From positions 9,666 through 73,665 of the forward strand of contig WBMV01004347.1 of assembly GCA_013396655.1 (NCBI GenBank): a stretch of DNA of 64,000 bases, in the 5' to 3' direction. Made by a program: the position numbers and the translations under genes. Within the stretch, counting starts at the first letter, position 1, and each line of letters begins with the position of its first letter. The notes beneath the pieces were generated by a model. The model was not told the DNA's origin and did not search any database. It worked only from the letters and a program-made list of their open reading frames with translations. Of this stretch, positions 55,101-63,720 are shown one piece after another. Source of the stretch: Campylorhamphus procurvoides (Eukaryota > Chordata > Aves > Passeriformes > Dendrocolaptidae).

Positions 55101-58100
55101 CACATCACCCCTTCAAAGCTTCATGCAGTGAGACAACAGACAACTTGCTACACTACCAATAATTGGATATTATCTTAGCACATTATGGATTACCAACATA
55201 ACACAGAAAAGTGGGTGCTTAAGATATGGTCTCATGTATTTGGCTGCTGCAAATTTCACAGCCAAAATTCACAGAACTGATAGGATGCCAAACACTACTT
55301 CCACAGAGGTGATGGAAGTTCTGCCAGCAATGCTGCACAACCTCAGAAAAAATGTGCCTGTGGCGAGTAACAACATGACTCTCTTCATGACCTCCTGCCA
55401 AATGGAAAAAGGTTCAGATCACCATGAAAAAAACCACAATAATGTTGACCAGACTTTCTTCATTCTCAGACTGTTATGTCTGACAGTAGTAATTATAAAC
55501 TGTCTACAACTATACGAAGTAACTCTACTCAGAACACAAGCACAAAGCTCATATAAAGTTTAGGCTCATATGAATTCCTAATAACATATGGGTTTTTAGA
55601 ACAACAAAAACATTCCAAAAGCAGACACATTTGATCATATTCGATGCTTCATTTAGGAAGGAGGCAGCATTTAGTTATTTACAGATTAGCAGCAGAGCTG
55701 GAAATGAGCGAGAAAACAAGAATTTCACATCTTAGCCATAGACTTGAATAGGGTCTAAAGCAGTAGTAAAGTAGAGGCATCAGAGGACTGCACAAACACA
55801 GCTAAATATTGCAGCTACGCCTTTCACAAACTGTGCAGGAACAGAGCCAGAAATGCAAGCAAGGATAAAGCTGAACTTTAACACCCAAACATGATTTCTG
55901 GGCCCCAGCAGAGCCTAGCCCAGTGATGCTTTGAGATGAGCAAAAAGGCATAGGACAGATCACTTTGCAGTTGGGACTTCTCAGATTAACATGACAGAGT
56001 TGTTCTCAGTAAAGAAAGCAAGCTTTATTCTCTGGATCTACCTATCCTTCCAGAAACACAGAGTGTCTTTTAAATGAAGGAAAGTAAAGTTTTTATATAT
56101 CTATAATTCTAGTTGTTGAAGAGAGACATACTACCACTTCTTTAAAACAACAAGCATCAAAGGGCAGGAGAAATTACAGCTTGCTTTTATAAACAGATGT
56201 GGGACTGAAGTGAAAGTATTTCTCAGCATCTGCAAGAATGTTCCAAGAAAGATGCAACACAAAACTCCACAAGTCAGATCTTAAAATGTCTCTGGAATTG
56301 AAGACCACAAAGTGATAGCTAAGCACAGTTGCTCCTAGATTCAGAATTTACATGTATGTGTTCTCAATTGTTACTAAAAAACCAAGATAATGCTCTTCAC
56401 GTCCCCCATTCATATGAACAGTACAAAAATGTGAAAACAAATATTAATTTACCCATTCCTCCACTTGTATTTTTTCCAGTGCTAAATAAAAGCAGCCACT
56501 CTGGAATCAAATTAAAAATCCATCTAGTAAAGCAGCAGATGGTTCTCCTACTCTATCTTTAGCTCTGCCTTTAGGTCAAGGATATTCCTGAGTACTAACC
56601 TTCTATTAAATACCCAAACAGTTCTATAATAAGAGTTTACCTTTCTGTATCTAAAATATCCTCATGGAAACAGGTTTTGTAAATCAACCATAACTTGTGT
56701 GGAGAAAAATCTGGCTCTTTTATGCTTAGTTGATTTAATTTTTGACCTCTAGTTCCACATTACTTAGGTTATAAGATCAAGGAATAATAATTTTTTAAGC
56801 ACCTTTACGTTATTCCTGCTTTTAATGACCTTATTCTTCCTCATAGTTTTCTCTTTTCCAGGTAGAAGAATCACTGGTCTTTTATTACACTAATCCTTGT
56901 TTCCTTTCTCAATATGTGTACACATACAGTATGTATATACATATTGAGAATATACAAAATGTGTAGGTTTGTGTACAAGTTTTTTAAAAAATTGTGATGG
57001 AAGGACCAGAACACAAGCCTTTACAATGCCAACAGAGCATGAGTTTACATTAAACACAGTCCCTCTTCACAGTTAATAAACATTACACTTTTGGATAACT
57101 GCTGTGCCTCCACCTAATCCTCTTGTGATCCTCAGTAGCTTCACAATCTCTTTCCTAAGTACCAATAGCCATTTTAAATTAAAACGCTATATGCATAACA
57201 ATGGTTGTTTCCCACCTCTTCCTTCTGGGGAATTCCTTTTGATTTGACACTTTATTCCACTGCAATTGATAGGGTTTTTCCCCCATGTAATTCTAAACAA
57301 TTCAGTGGTCACAGCAAAATTTATTACCTCAGTGTTTCCCCTCCTTTCTGAATGGTTTATCAATGCAATCAATAACACAACACAGTATTACTGGAGGACT
57401 CCACATGCAGTCACTCTCTGTTGAGGAGACAATTTCATTCTAACTAGAGGATCCGTTTCTAACACAGGACAACCCTGACAGACAGCTCTGGTAACAGGGT
57501 AGAGTAGCAGTGGATGAATATCTCAAAACTGATCATAATGTACTTTTAGTCAAACCAATAAAAAAATTACATTGAAAATTAACCAGATTTCCAATGACCT
57601 GCTGGTACCGAATTACTTTAACCATAAAATGCCTATAACTAACATGGCACAACAGGCTTCAGGAAAGTAATGAGAAAAGGATAAGGTTTTAAATAGAATA
57701 CTTTCACTGAAAACAAAGGCAGGGGGAACAAGAGCAGATGAAAAATTTCAGAAGCTGGCAGCAACCAATGCAGCACCTATTTCCAATGCAAGTACCAATG
57801 GGAACCACAAGGACGTATTTTGCCTACCATTCATGAAGATGTCACTATCTTCAGGCAAAAGGAAAATCCTTTTTGTTTCCTTTGTGGTACCTTCTAATAG
57901 CTCAGAGAGATTACCTGCTCCATCTTAATCAGACTGATTCTCTTTATTAATTTCTTTTGTGTTAGTCTCTGTAGCAAACTTAAAGTAACTTTACCTCTTG
58001 CTCTAAGTCCACCCAAATAACAACTAGCCTGGTCTAGCCACAGAATTCTGACAAGAGAGATGTCTGCTAACATGCTGTAAAATAGAAATTTCATTTTAGG

Positions 58101-60712
58101 TTCCTAAGTATGCATCCAGATATTTACATAACAGATAGGAATACATTGAACAGACAGTATAGTTATCACTGAATTAAACACAACAGAACTATGGCCACCT
58201 GTCTAGTGTTTCTTTTTAATAACAAAACTTCATTATTCATTTGGCACAGTCATAGATTAATTATGTCTTCAAGGATATTTCAAAATGCTTAGGCAAGTCA
58301 TTGAAAACACCACTGTAATATTTCATGGACTTTAAGTTTTGAAGCATCAATCAGGTTTCTGGGAAAAGCAGCTTTCAGTCACACTCCTCAAAATACATCA
58401 TTTTTTAAGTGCCAAAACCAACAGAAACATTGAATCACAAGTACTCCCTGCCTGAGGTGTTCTGCTGGGTGAGAAAATCCTAGGGAGTGCAGCAGCAGTC
58501 TGTTCACAATATACAACATTCTCGGTTGTGTTCAATACATAGCTCTACAAACTCAAGTATACCATAGCTGTTTGAGAACAGCATTAGAACATTTCTTAGA
58601 TAACATTGCACCTTTCTTTGTCACTTTCAGGAGTATCCCCATAATTTACAACTTGCACCTTTGTACTGGCCAGCTTTTTCTTTCCCTTTTTCCTCCTCCT
58701 GTTAAAGGTCCCAGCTGGTTCCCAGTGTTCTGGGTGTCAATTATTCAGAACAGATTAAAGGCATGCATTTTCTTGTTTTCTTAAAATTGGCCTGGCTTTG
58801 CAAGAGATGGGTTTCTTCTCTTCTTCAATGAGAAGATACTTCAAATGTAGGACTTGACTGTGAGAGAGCAAGTAGGGTAGGGGGGAGTGAAGTTACTGCC
58901 CTAAAATGGGCCTGTGTGATTCACAAAATCAGCTGCCTTTTTCAAGTTACAGCAGAAGATCAAGTGCATCATTACTGACTCAGAAAGCTTAAGGGCAGCT
59001 TTGTCATAAAATCATCTTCATGCCTCAAGCATTTTCCCTGCCCTAAATGCTTATTTATAATCTTGGTTACAGAAAAATACAAGCTCTACTGAACATTAAA
59101 TAAAAGCTCTGCCATAACTGCTCTGAACATTTGGGATTGCTATTCCTCTTGTGAAGAAGCAATCAAGTGCCTGTCTCACTTCAGGAAAGATATCATATAT
59201 GCTAAGTTAGCTGCAAGACCATAGGTGGTACTGATAAAGTCATTAGTCAATACAGGATGTTGCAGTATGTTTTACTATGTTACATCACTTGATAAAGATA
59301 TTTAGAATTACAAAAAAAACCCACATTTATTTGAACTTACCACACCACCCCCTGATGGGCTGAGGCAAAACAGATGATCTTTTTTTGGTTGTGGAAAGGT
59401 TCTTAGCAGTGTTTTATGAAAGAGTTTCAAGGTACATGGAGAAGTAAGGTGATTTCAGAGATGGCATATTAACCAGATGGAAATGGTCAACTCTACAGAA
59501 GTACATGCAACAACCTACACAGATCCCGTCTCCAGCACAATTGCTATTTTCAAGATGCAGAACAAGTTAAAGCTTTCAGAAAGGCTCAGTAGGGTGAAAT
59601 TAAGAGTTGACTGCATTTTTCACCCATATATTAAAAACATTACCATAGTTTTCTCGTCAAACATTAGAAGTTGTGAGCCCACGAAAATTCAGCACTGACT
59701 ATCAACATGATCAAACGCGGTTTGCCCTCATTCTTCAGAACTCGACAGCTGAACTCTATATTCTAACTATATGTCATTATAAACATAGAAATTGCAGTTA
59801 AGCTCTGTGCAGTCACGCTCAAGGTCCTCAGATTTAATTATTTTCATTTTTGCAGTGGAGTCATTGGTCACTTAAAACAGACTGCTAAACATAATCCTAG
59901 TATTAAATAATTTAAACCCACCATCATAGTTACAAAGTGGATCACAGAAAAAATATTCTGCTTTCTGAGTACTAGAGTTTTGATACTAATTCACTATTCT
60001 TGCTCAATGACAAGACTGAATCACATTTGAAATTCTACTATGTTTATGCAACAGCTAAGATAGCCAATAATTAAACTGGTCATTTGCTGCAAACCATCCC
60101 TTTTGGAACCTGCCTAGGTTGGAGAGCATTTAAACAGAAATATAACCATGAAGATAACAATATTTCTCTGAATAGTGTGATTCCATAGCCATTCCCTGTG
60201 CCACAAGTGTCATTAAATAGCATACATATAAATAGTAACCCCATATACAAGCAGACATTCCAACAGCACTACTGCTGAAGCAGCAATGTCAGCACATTTC
60301 CATGGGAGCTGAGAACATATGCTATAGTCAGACATTCCCTCAAATGCTTGTTACACTTTTATTCCTGTTTTAAGCTTTTAAAACTGCCCAAGTCATGATG
60401 GAACAGTAGCAAACTGTAAGATTTAGTAATGTTTTAGCTTAATGAAAAGAGAACATTATATCTATCCATATTTCTTATTACATATTTCATTTTAAGCTCA
60501 GCTAATGCATGAGTCTTTTTTAAACCTATGAAAATATCTGGTATACGAACAAAAGCAAAAATACTTTCTCCATACCATTAGTTTCTGCAAATTTCTGAAT
60601 ATCAGCCAGAGTTTTTAGTTCTTTCCTTGGGCAAGCTGACACACACAAGGCAAGAGACTTGATCTTCTGATGCACTAGATCAATGTTGCATGGATCCAAG
60701 AAGAATACATAC
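25173..60712 (-). CDS. SLC44A1: SLC44A1 (CTL1) choline transporter-like gene, 5'-partial, 13 coding exons
   Basis: Thirteen exons on the minus strand join in phase into 563 residues that match vertebrate SLC44A1 from human residue 91 to the C-terminus. CTL1 is a multi-pass choline (and ethanolamine) transporter of plasma and mitochondrial membranes that supplies choline for phosphatidylcholine synthesis. Visible are a cysteine-rich extracellular region (w1-w3), about nine hydrophobic membrane segments (w3-w11), a cysteine-rich exon (w9) and a polar cytoplasmic tail (w11-w13). Exons: 60576-60712, 48077-48170, 43136-43305, 41237-41326, 39051-39178, 37852-38038, 36259-36424, 32759-32915, 32229-32312, 31045-31182, 29079-29315, 27424-27504, 25173-25196. 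All introns have GT donors and AG acceptors. No frameshift or internal stop is seen. The first ~90 residues lie outside the window. It is four residues shorter than human, all in w5. Confidence 0.97.
25197..27423 (-). other. SLC44A1 intron w12/w13 (2.2 kb)
   Basis: Its first 210 bp (27214-27423) continue the reading frame of w12 without a stop. No other exon is seen. Confidence 0.85.
27424..27504 (-). CDS. SLC44A1: SLC44A1 exon w12 (C-terminal cytoplasmic tail)
   Basis: Twenty-seven codons: [15 protein letters not shown], then [12 protein letters not shown]. Matches the human tail up to KPM, the point where mammalian CTL1 splice variants diverge. The donor at 27423 is gtaggt. If it is not used, the frame stays open for 69 more codons into the intron, to 27214. 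Confidence 0.95.
27505..29078 (-). other. SLC44A1 intron w11/w12 (1.6 kb)
   Basis: Only the C/A-rich tract at 27799-27870 is notable. Confidence 0.88.
27799..27870. repeat. C/A-rich low-complexity tract
   Basis: About 70 bp almost free of T and G on the plus strand, built from ccaaac/cccaaacc-like units and ending in runs of C. On the SLC44A1 sense strand it is G/T-rich with a run of six G, about 300 nt before the w12 acceptor. Confidence 0.85.
29079..29315 (-). CDS. SLC44A1: SLC44A1 exon w11 (last membrane helices and start of tail)
   Basis: The largest coding exon here (79 codons). It encodes [20 protein letters not shown], the helix [19 protein letters not shown], the conserved [18 protein letters not shown], and the tail start [19 protein letters not shown]. 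The FAIDTKYND sequence after the last helix is a strong SLC44 signature. Both boundaries fall on codons. Confidence 0.97.
29316..31044 (-). other. SLC44A1 intron w10/w11 (1.7 kb)
   Basis: No feature recognised. Confidence 0.88.
31045..31182 (-). CDS. SLC44A1: SLC44A1 exon w10
   Basis: The 138-bp phase-0 exon encodes [20 protein letters not shown], then [18 protein letters not shown] and DFMLFLGK. It includes a possible NST sequon and the beginning of a membrane helix. The near-invariant NAYTATAI and VENALRVA motifs fix the identity. The acceptor is ttttcctag and the donor gtatgt. Confidence 0.96.
31183..32228 (-). other. SLC44A1 intron w9/w10 (1.0 kb)
   Basis: No feature recognised. Confidence 0.88.
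32229..32312 (-). CDS. SLC44A1: SLC44A1 exon w9 (28-residue cysteine-rich exon)
   Basis: This 84-bp phase-0 exon encodes [18 protein letters not shown] followed by [10 protein letters not shown]. Seven of its 28 residues are cysteine. Because it is exactly 28 codons with phase-0 boundaries, skipping it would keep the frame. In human the stretch is also cysteine-rich. The cluster lies next to a membrane helix and could be acylated; that is inference. Confidence 0.95.
32313..32758 (-). other. SLC44A1 intron w8/w9
   Basis: The shortest intron of the gene here (446 bp). About 228 bp of it is CR1; the rest shows only splice signals. Confidence 0.9.
32463..32690 (-). mobile_element. CR1 LINE 3' end inside the 446-bp intron between w8 and w9
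   Basis: The plus strand reads agacccatagaatggtttta, then ttggaaggaacttcc, cactagaccacactgctcaa, gaacacttccagggatgggg, catccacagcttctctggg and tgaagaatttcttccttaca. This is the inverted CR1 3' terminus, in the same orientation as SLC44A1. It occupies about half of a short intron, 68 bp from the w8 donor side and about 150 bp from the w9 acceptor. Confidence 0.93.
32759..32915 (-). CDS. SLC44A1: SLC44A1 exon w8 (cytoplasmic loop and amphipathic helix)
   Basis: It encodes [18 protein letters not shown], then [19 protein letters not shown] and [14 protein letters not shown]. The polar NLPFTPI segment and the [10 protein letters not shown] motif are hallmarks of the family. The exon ends on a codon boundary. 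Only 446 bp separate it from w9, and a CR1 fragment fills about half of that intron. Confidence 0.96.
32916..36258 (-). other. SLC44A1 intron w7/w8 (3.3 kb)
   Basis: AT-rich unique sequence with no mobile element I can recognise, which stands out given the density elsewhere. Confidence 0.88.
36259..36424 (-). CDS. SLC44A1: SLC44A1 exon w7 ([11 protein letters not shown] signature segment)
   Basis: It encodes [12 protein letters not shown], then [17 protein letters not shown] and [18 protein letters not shown]. The WWYH and Q-rich [11 protein letters not shown] stretches are signatures of the SLC44 family. It begins by completing a glycine codon (the acceptor is ttctag before GTAGTCC) and ends with two bases of an arginine codon. 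Confidence 0.97.
36425..37851 (-). other. SLC44A1 intron w6/w7 (1.4 kb)
   Basis: AT-rich unique sequence; no feature recognised. Confidence 0.88.
37852..38038 (-). CDS. SLC44A1: SLC44A1 exon w6 (core membrane helices)
   Basis: The 187-bp exon encodes [18 protein letters not shown] and continues [20 protein letters not shown] and [20 protein letters not shown]. These are three hydrophobic segments with the basic MRKR turn between the first two. This is among the most conserved parts of the CTL family (Pfam choline_transpo). The donor is gtaagc at 37851-37846. Confidence 0.97.
38039..39050 (-). other. SLC44A1 intron w5/w6 (1.0 kb)
   Basis: Contains copy 1 of the unnamed repeat; otherwise nothing recognised. 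Confidence 0.88.
38420..38526. repeat. Unnamed diverged repeat, copy 1 (intron w5/w6)
   Basis: This ~107-bp segment shares long blocks with 39570-39672: gtaagaatt..., ggaaacagagag, ggattaggatgtgaaa and acaattcctgggaag, all in the same order and orientation. The two copies sit on either side of exon w5. Confidence 0.8.
39051..39178 (-). CDS. SLC44A1: SLC44A1 exon w5 (variable loop, four residues shorter than human)
   Basis: The exon starts [13 protein letters not shown], then a variable hydrophilic loop ([15 protein letters not shown]), then the helix [12 protein letters not shown], ending exactly on a codon. The human loop between AKQ and the DNL motif is four residues longer, and this accounts for the whole length difference between the two proteins over the region in view. 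The acceptor is the unusual purine-rich actaaaacatag, lacking a strong polypyrimidine tract. A diverged direct repeat lies in each flanking intron. Confidence 0.94.
39570..39672. repeat. Unnamed diverged repeat, copy 2 (intron w4/w5)
   Basis: Partner of the copy at 38420-38526; weaker similarity may extend about 25 bp further to the left in both (a catatatgta/catgtatacg stretch). Not CR1 or the LTR type seen elsewhere in the window. Confidence 0.8.
40007..40078 (+). mobile_element. CR1 LINE 3' terminal stub
   Basis: Seventy-two bp reading gggaggttggaccagatgac, then cctctgtggtcccttccaac and ending ttctgcaattctgtgatcac. This is the extreme 3' end of CR1 in plus orientation, in the intron between w4 and w5 and antisense to the gene. 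Confidence 0.9.
41237..41326 (-). CDS. SLC44A1: SLC44A1 exon w4 (two membrane helices)
   Basis: This 90-bp exon encodes [15 protein letters not shown], then [15 protein letters not shown]: the end of one membrane helix, a short basic turn (RYISR) and most of the next helix. It opens by completing a valine codon and ends with the first base of a glycine codon. Identity to human CTL1 is nearly complete here. Confidence 0.95.
41327..43135 (-). other. SLC44A1 intron w3/w4 (1.8 kb)
   Basis: AT-rich; the polypyrimidine tract at 42169-42238 is the only notable element. Confidence 0.88.
42169..42238. repeat. Polypyrimidine tract, about 70 bp
   Basis: Almost pure T and C on the plus strand, with runs of eight to fourteen T broken by C clusters; polypurine on the SLC44A1 sense strand. 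It lies in the w3/w4 intron and may be a simple-repeat expansion. Confidence 0.9.
43136..43305 (-). CDS. SLC44A1: SLC44A1 exon w3 (extracellular loop end and next membrane helix)
   Basis: The exon encodes [20 protein letters not shown], then a helix-like stretch [12 protein letters not shown], and enters a membrane segment around [10 protein letters not shown]. The NIS motif is a second possible N-glycosylation site in the large extracellular loop. The frame runs from the third base of the AG|T serine codon to the first base of a split valine codon. The acceptor is at 43307-43306 and the donor at 43135-43134. Confidence 0.96.
46067..46613 (+). mobile_element. Solo LTR of an avian endogenous retrovirus, well preserved
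   Basis: A 547-bp element beginning TGCTGGTTTCAGCTGGGG and ending GGGTTAAACCAAGACA, with TG...CA termini. Inside, in order: an attgctgagcagggctt block, a palindromic-looking ccataccatatgac block, a TATA box TATATAAA at 46328-46335 and AATAAA at 46387-46392, then ctcacgggttttctcac. No gag, pol or env sequence flanks it, so it is a solo LTR left by recombination. It lies antisense in the intron between SLC44A1 exons w2 and w3. I could not see matching target-site duplications. Confidence 0.88.
46328..46335 (+). promoter_or_regulatory. TATA box inside the solo LTR
   Basis: TATATAAA about 260 bp into the LTR and about 50 bp before its AATAAA, the arrangement expected for an LTR promoter with a short R region. 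Activity is not shown. Confidence 0.6.
48077..48170 (-). CDS. SLC44A1: SLC44A1 exon w2 (extracellular loop, middle)
   Basis: The 94-bp exon completes a split glycine codon (the NGS glycosylation sequon spans the w1/w2 junction), continues [18 protein letters not shown] and ends at PVPE plus two bases. The acceptor tract is cttgtcaacag and the donor is gtaata. The segment [13 protein letters not shown] corresponds to the human stretch before the second cysteine cluster, with moderate divergence as expected for the exposed loop. Confidence 0.95.
48976..49065. repeat. 45-bp tandem duplication
   Basis: Two adjacent 45-bp units beginning ttgcaataaac, each containing atttatcttactgaggactt; four or so differences between copies. 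In the w1/w2 intron. Confidence 0.92.
49866..50514 (+). mobile_element. CR1 LINE 3' fragment, about 650 bp
   Basis: It opens with cagctggctgaacatgagcc and continues through the end of ORF2; a frame at 49983-50429 stays open for 148 codons (motifs [39 protein letters not shown]). These correspond to the C-terminal part of CR1 ORF2. It ends near ctcttccaacctaagtgattc plus degenerate ttctatg-like tail. It is antisense to SLC44A1 in the w1/w2 intron. The long open frame suggests a relatively young copy. Confidence 0.93.
51097..51144. repeat. 24-bp tandem duplication
   Basis: Two adjacent 24-bp units, each ending aaactaccactcc, with two mismatches. In the w1/w2 intron. Confidence 0.92.
53085..54570 (+). 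mobile_element. CR1 LINE fragment, about 1.5 kb, with complete 3' terminus
   Basis: Starts near ttcataatgggattcatctg, passes tactcc-free but recognisable thumb/palm sequence (aactacagacctgtcagtct), the active-site region reading FIDDSKLGG (53718-53744), then [17 protein letters not shown] and the ORF2 end, and finishes with two units of the 8-bp tail (attctatgattctatga) at 54570. Several stops and frameshifts make it inactive. It is antisense to SLC44A1 in the w1/w2 intron. The 5' boundary is approximate. Confidence 0.93.
60576..60712 (-). CDS. SLC44A1: SLC44A1 exon w1 (extracellular loop, start)
   Basis: The exon supplies the third base of a codon, then 45 codons starting YVFFLDPCN and ending QKFAETN, then one base of a split glycine codon. 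It matches the cysteine-bearing first extracellular loop of CTL1 (motifs [13 protein letters not shown]). The acceptor AG is at 60714-60713 and the donor GT at 60575-60574. The preceding exon was not found between 60713 and 64000, so this is the first exon of the gene visible here. Confidence 0.96.
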
Positions 60713-62149
60713 CTAGGGAAGGAAAAAAGGTAAATTACTTCTATTTTAATTAACTACACTGAACAAAATTTCAGACTATGGGATTCAATATATGACTGAA
60801 TGATTCAGTCTACTCAGAAACACAGGAAATTTGATATTACTATAACTGTGTGGATTAAAAGAACTTATGTACTCAACATGCACCACAAGTATATGGGTAT
60901 TTATATACCTCTGAATCACACAGAAAGGATGTTTAACTCTACCTGATTCAAGGCCATTCAAATGGTGCTATTCCTAAAAATGGCAATACTCCTACTACAC
61001 CTCTTTACAAATAGGAATCTGAACATTCACAAACCTTCGCTCCTGCCTTAAACTTGACTTCAAGATTTAAAAATTTTTCCAAAAAGGCCAAAGAAACCCC
61101 ATAAAGTTACTCTTATGCTGCAGAAAGGACAAAGTCCGTGGCTATTTTAATGAATATATATAATACCAGTAATCAAGAACAGCTTTTTAGTTTAGATTGA
61201 TTTGCCGAACCATATGACTGAACAGATTACTTCAGTATTTACTTTGAAATAAAAATGGTTCAGATGTTTCAAGTAAAACCATCTAATGTTCAAGTGCAGT
61301 ATTTTAAAGAGATTCTCTTTGCTAGCTTTCCAGAATGAGTCACTGCCATTTAAAAACCCAGTGCAAATACATATTACAGATTCTTAGCTAACATCGTCTG
61401 GCTATACATATTTCACCACAAACACTACCCCTACAGAATTACCCACTGATGGTATATTACAGATGCAGAAGGCATTTGCCTTGGAACTTGAACAAATCTT
61501 TCAAATTCCTACAATTCTGGTGATAACACTTTACACGAAATATTCTTTATATATTATCTAACATCATCTTAGGAAAACAACACCAAACTACCATATAAAA
61601 TCCCATTTCTATTTTTGCAGTCCTCAGGATGTGAATTCATTCTGTAATCAGTAAAACCCCTTCTACTCACAGAAAGCATTCAGGTCCTGTAAGAACAACT
61701 TCAGTCAGAACACTAATTGCTGTCTAGTGTTCTATTACCCAGTGTCAGTATACAAGAATCATTACTATATGGCACAGTCTTACTCCCTGAAACACCATCA
61801 AAACCCATGTTGTCTAAATCAACTGTAATGTGGTAATAGATTACCTGCATTCTTAAAACATTGCCTTTCCTTGTTCACACCTTTGTGAAAATCATCCAGT
61901 ACTATTTCTGGTTCTTTTACTTAATACACACTACACATCTCCGGACTCCATACATCGAGTTCTGAGAAGCAAATACAAACCTGAAAATTCTGTCCCACAG
62001 ACACAGTCAAAGTACCTGCATATGAGCAATAAACCACAGTTTTCCCTGATTTCAAAGAAAATACTTTTCAGACTATCTTCATACCAAGACATTTCATACT
62101 TGTCTTAACTGAACACTTCTGTCATAGCTTCCACTTCATGACAGCAAGT
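60713..62149 (-). other. Upstream SLC44A1 intron (partial)
   Basis: AT-rich sequence between w1 and the unseen upstream exon. No exon encoding the expected preceding residues (the YGNICGQKN region in human) was found. Confidence 0.7.
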
Positions 62150-63720
62150 TCCTGCATTTGCAATTCCATACTATAAGGGTATGGGGAAGGAGAGTGTCTG
62201 CTCCTTTGATGGTGTTGGTCAAAGGAGCTACAAACAAGAACATAAGAGAGCCAAACCTGAATGATGTGGCAAGGGAGGTTAGGATGGGAACAAACCTAAT
62301 TGTCACACTAATTGGTAAGGATATGTGGATTATGGAAATTATTAATTTTTAATAATTATTAAATTATTATCTGGCTAAGCACCTTGCCAAATTGAGATAA
62401 GGAGGGAGACACTTAGATATAAAACCCAACCACTTAGTGTTAATAAAACTGATAATCAGAAACAAACCCAGTCAATAACTAATAATTGATGGGCTATGAA
62501 GAAACTGCAAGCAGGATTTCGTGGCTGAAAAGGATACAAACTCAAAGGTACATAATGCAGGAGGGGCCAGTGGGACTGCGTCAGCTGCTGAGGGAGTGTG
62601 CATGGGACAGGGTGACAGACAGAAAGGGGTGTAAAAGGGGCCAGTTGCATGAAAGCTGATGTTGGTCAGTACATTCTCCAACTGACACCAGCACTCAATC
62701 ACTGCAATTTGTCATATCCTATTACTAAATCCACTAACTCTCCCTCTGCATATTTCCAGTCTCTGTCCCATGTGCATGGATGCTGCAAGTGCTGCAGGGA
62801 TTAAGTGCCAGCTACTGGAGAGACTGGCATGAGCATGAGGGATTTGGTGCCAGCAACTAGAATCAGACCACGGGTCTGTGTTTTCCAGGCCTGTGGTGCC
62901 AGCTACAGAAGTGAGTGGGGTCTCAATGCCAGCAACTGGGGCAGGGAGGGGTCTTGACAATGGACTGCTGGTGTGGGAACAATGTGTCTCCACTAAGAAA
63001 GCAGCTACAGAGGTGAGGGACTCAGCACAGGTGGTCACAGCCCATGTAGTGCTGACTGTTGACAGGCTGAGCACCTGCACCTTCCCCAAAGCAGGTGTAT
63101 GCATGTTATAGAGCCACAGAAAATGCTGAGCTGGAAGGGACCCAGTCCAGCTCCTGGTGTAACCCACCAGCAAACTACAAGCTGTACCATATGGTGAGTA
63201 AGAGGCATTGGGTACAGGCACAGGTGTCAAGTGGACAGAGAGTCTCCACTGGTATTTGAGAGAACTGTGAGTGCAGGGTGCCTGTGGGATGAGTGTGTGT
63301 TTGCTAGTTAGCATCAAGCTGGACCAGCTGCTCAGTAAGAGGAATCCAAGAGGCAGATAAGGAGCAGGGGTGCCAGGGGAGCAGGGGTGCTGTGCTGGTA
63401 TGTAAAGAATCCACAAATGTATATTAGCTTGTGGGCCTGGGAAGTATCATGTGTGTGCCTGCCCTAGTGACTTTCTGTCTCTGTCAGCCCATGAGGAGGA
63501 GAGGATGTGGCTGTCTGTGCTTGCATTTGTGACTCTCATTGTTGAAGACAGCATCTTGTCAGTGCCAGTCTGTGTAACCAGCTGTGTCAGTGTCCCATGT
63601 GTGTCCATTCATACGCACCCCTCAGCCTAGGCAAAGACCCAGTATTTCAGGATATATAGGGCTGGACTCCAGTTCCTGGACAGAGGCTTCTCTGAATGTC
63701 CCTTACACATATTACTTATG
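62150..63720. other. GC-richer, probably repeat-derived block
   Basis: Composition shifts from AT-rich intron to about even GC. On the plus strand 62410-62450 has an LTR-like order: gatataaaacccaacc, then gttaataaaact about 30 nt later. From 62807 to 62942 a motif gtgccagc(a/t)ac recurs four times at 30-50 bp spacing. A minus-strand frame at 62712-63416 is open for 234 codons but is Ser/Thr/Pro/His-rich and follows the repeat, so I do not call it a gene. A degenerate ERV or satellite origin is likely; the class is unclear. Confidence 0.35.
63108..63165 (-). mobile_element. Possible CR1 3' stub
   Basis: The plus strand reads atagagccacagaaaatgct, then gagctggaagggacccag, resembling the inverted CR1 3' end. 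Too short and diverged to be certain. Confidence 0.4.

Larger units (their letters stand above)
48171..60575 (-). other. SLC44A1 intron w1/w2 (12.4 kb)
   Basis: The longest intron in view. It holds two CR1 copies (49.9 and 53.1 kb) and two small tandem duplications. Between 54571 and 60575 I see nothing beyond AT-rich unique sequence; an antisense 109-codon frame at 55234-55563 matches no family I know. Confidence 0.85.

Noticed and set aside
55234..55563. 109-codon plus-strand frame inside the w1/w2 intron
   Set aside because: No recognised family, antisense to the gene, no splice or promoter signal; consistent with chance.
62712..63416. 234-codon minus-strand open frame, the longest in the window
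   Set aside because: Low-complexity Ser/Thr/Pro/His-rich translation that follows a repeated DNA motif, no known domain, and it lies in a block that looks repeat-derived.
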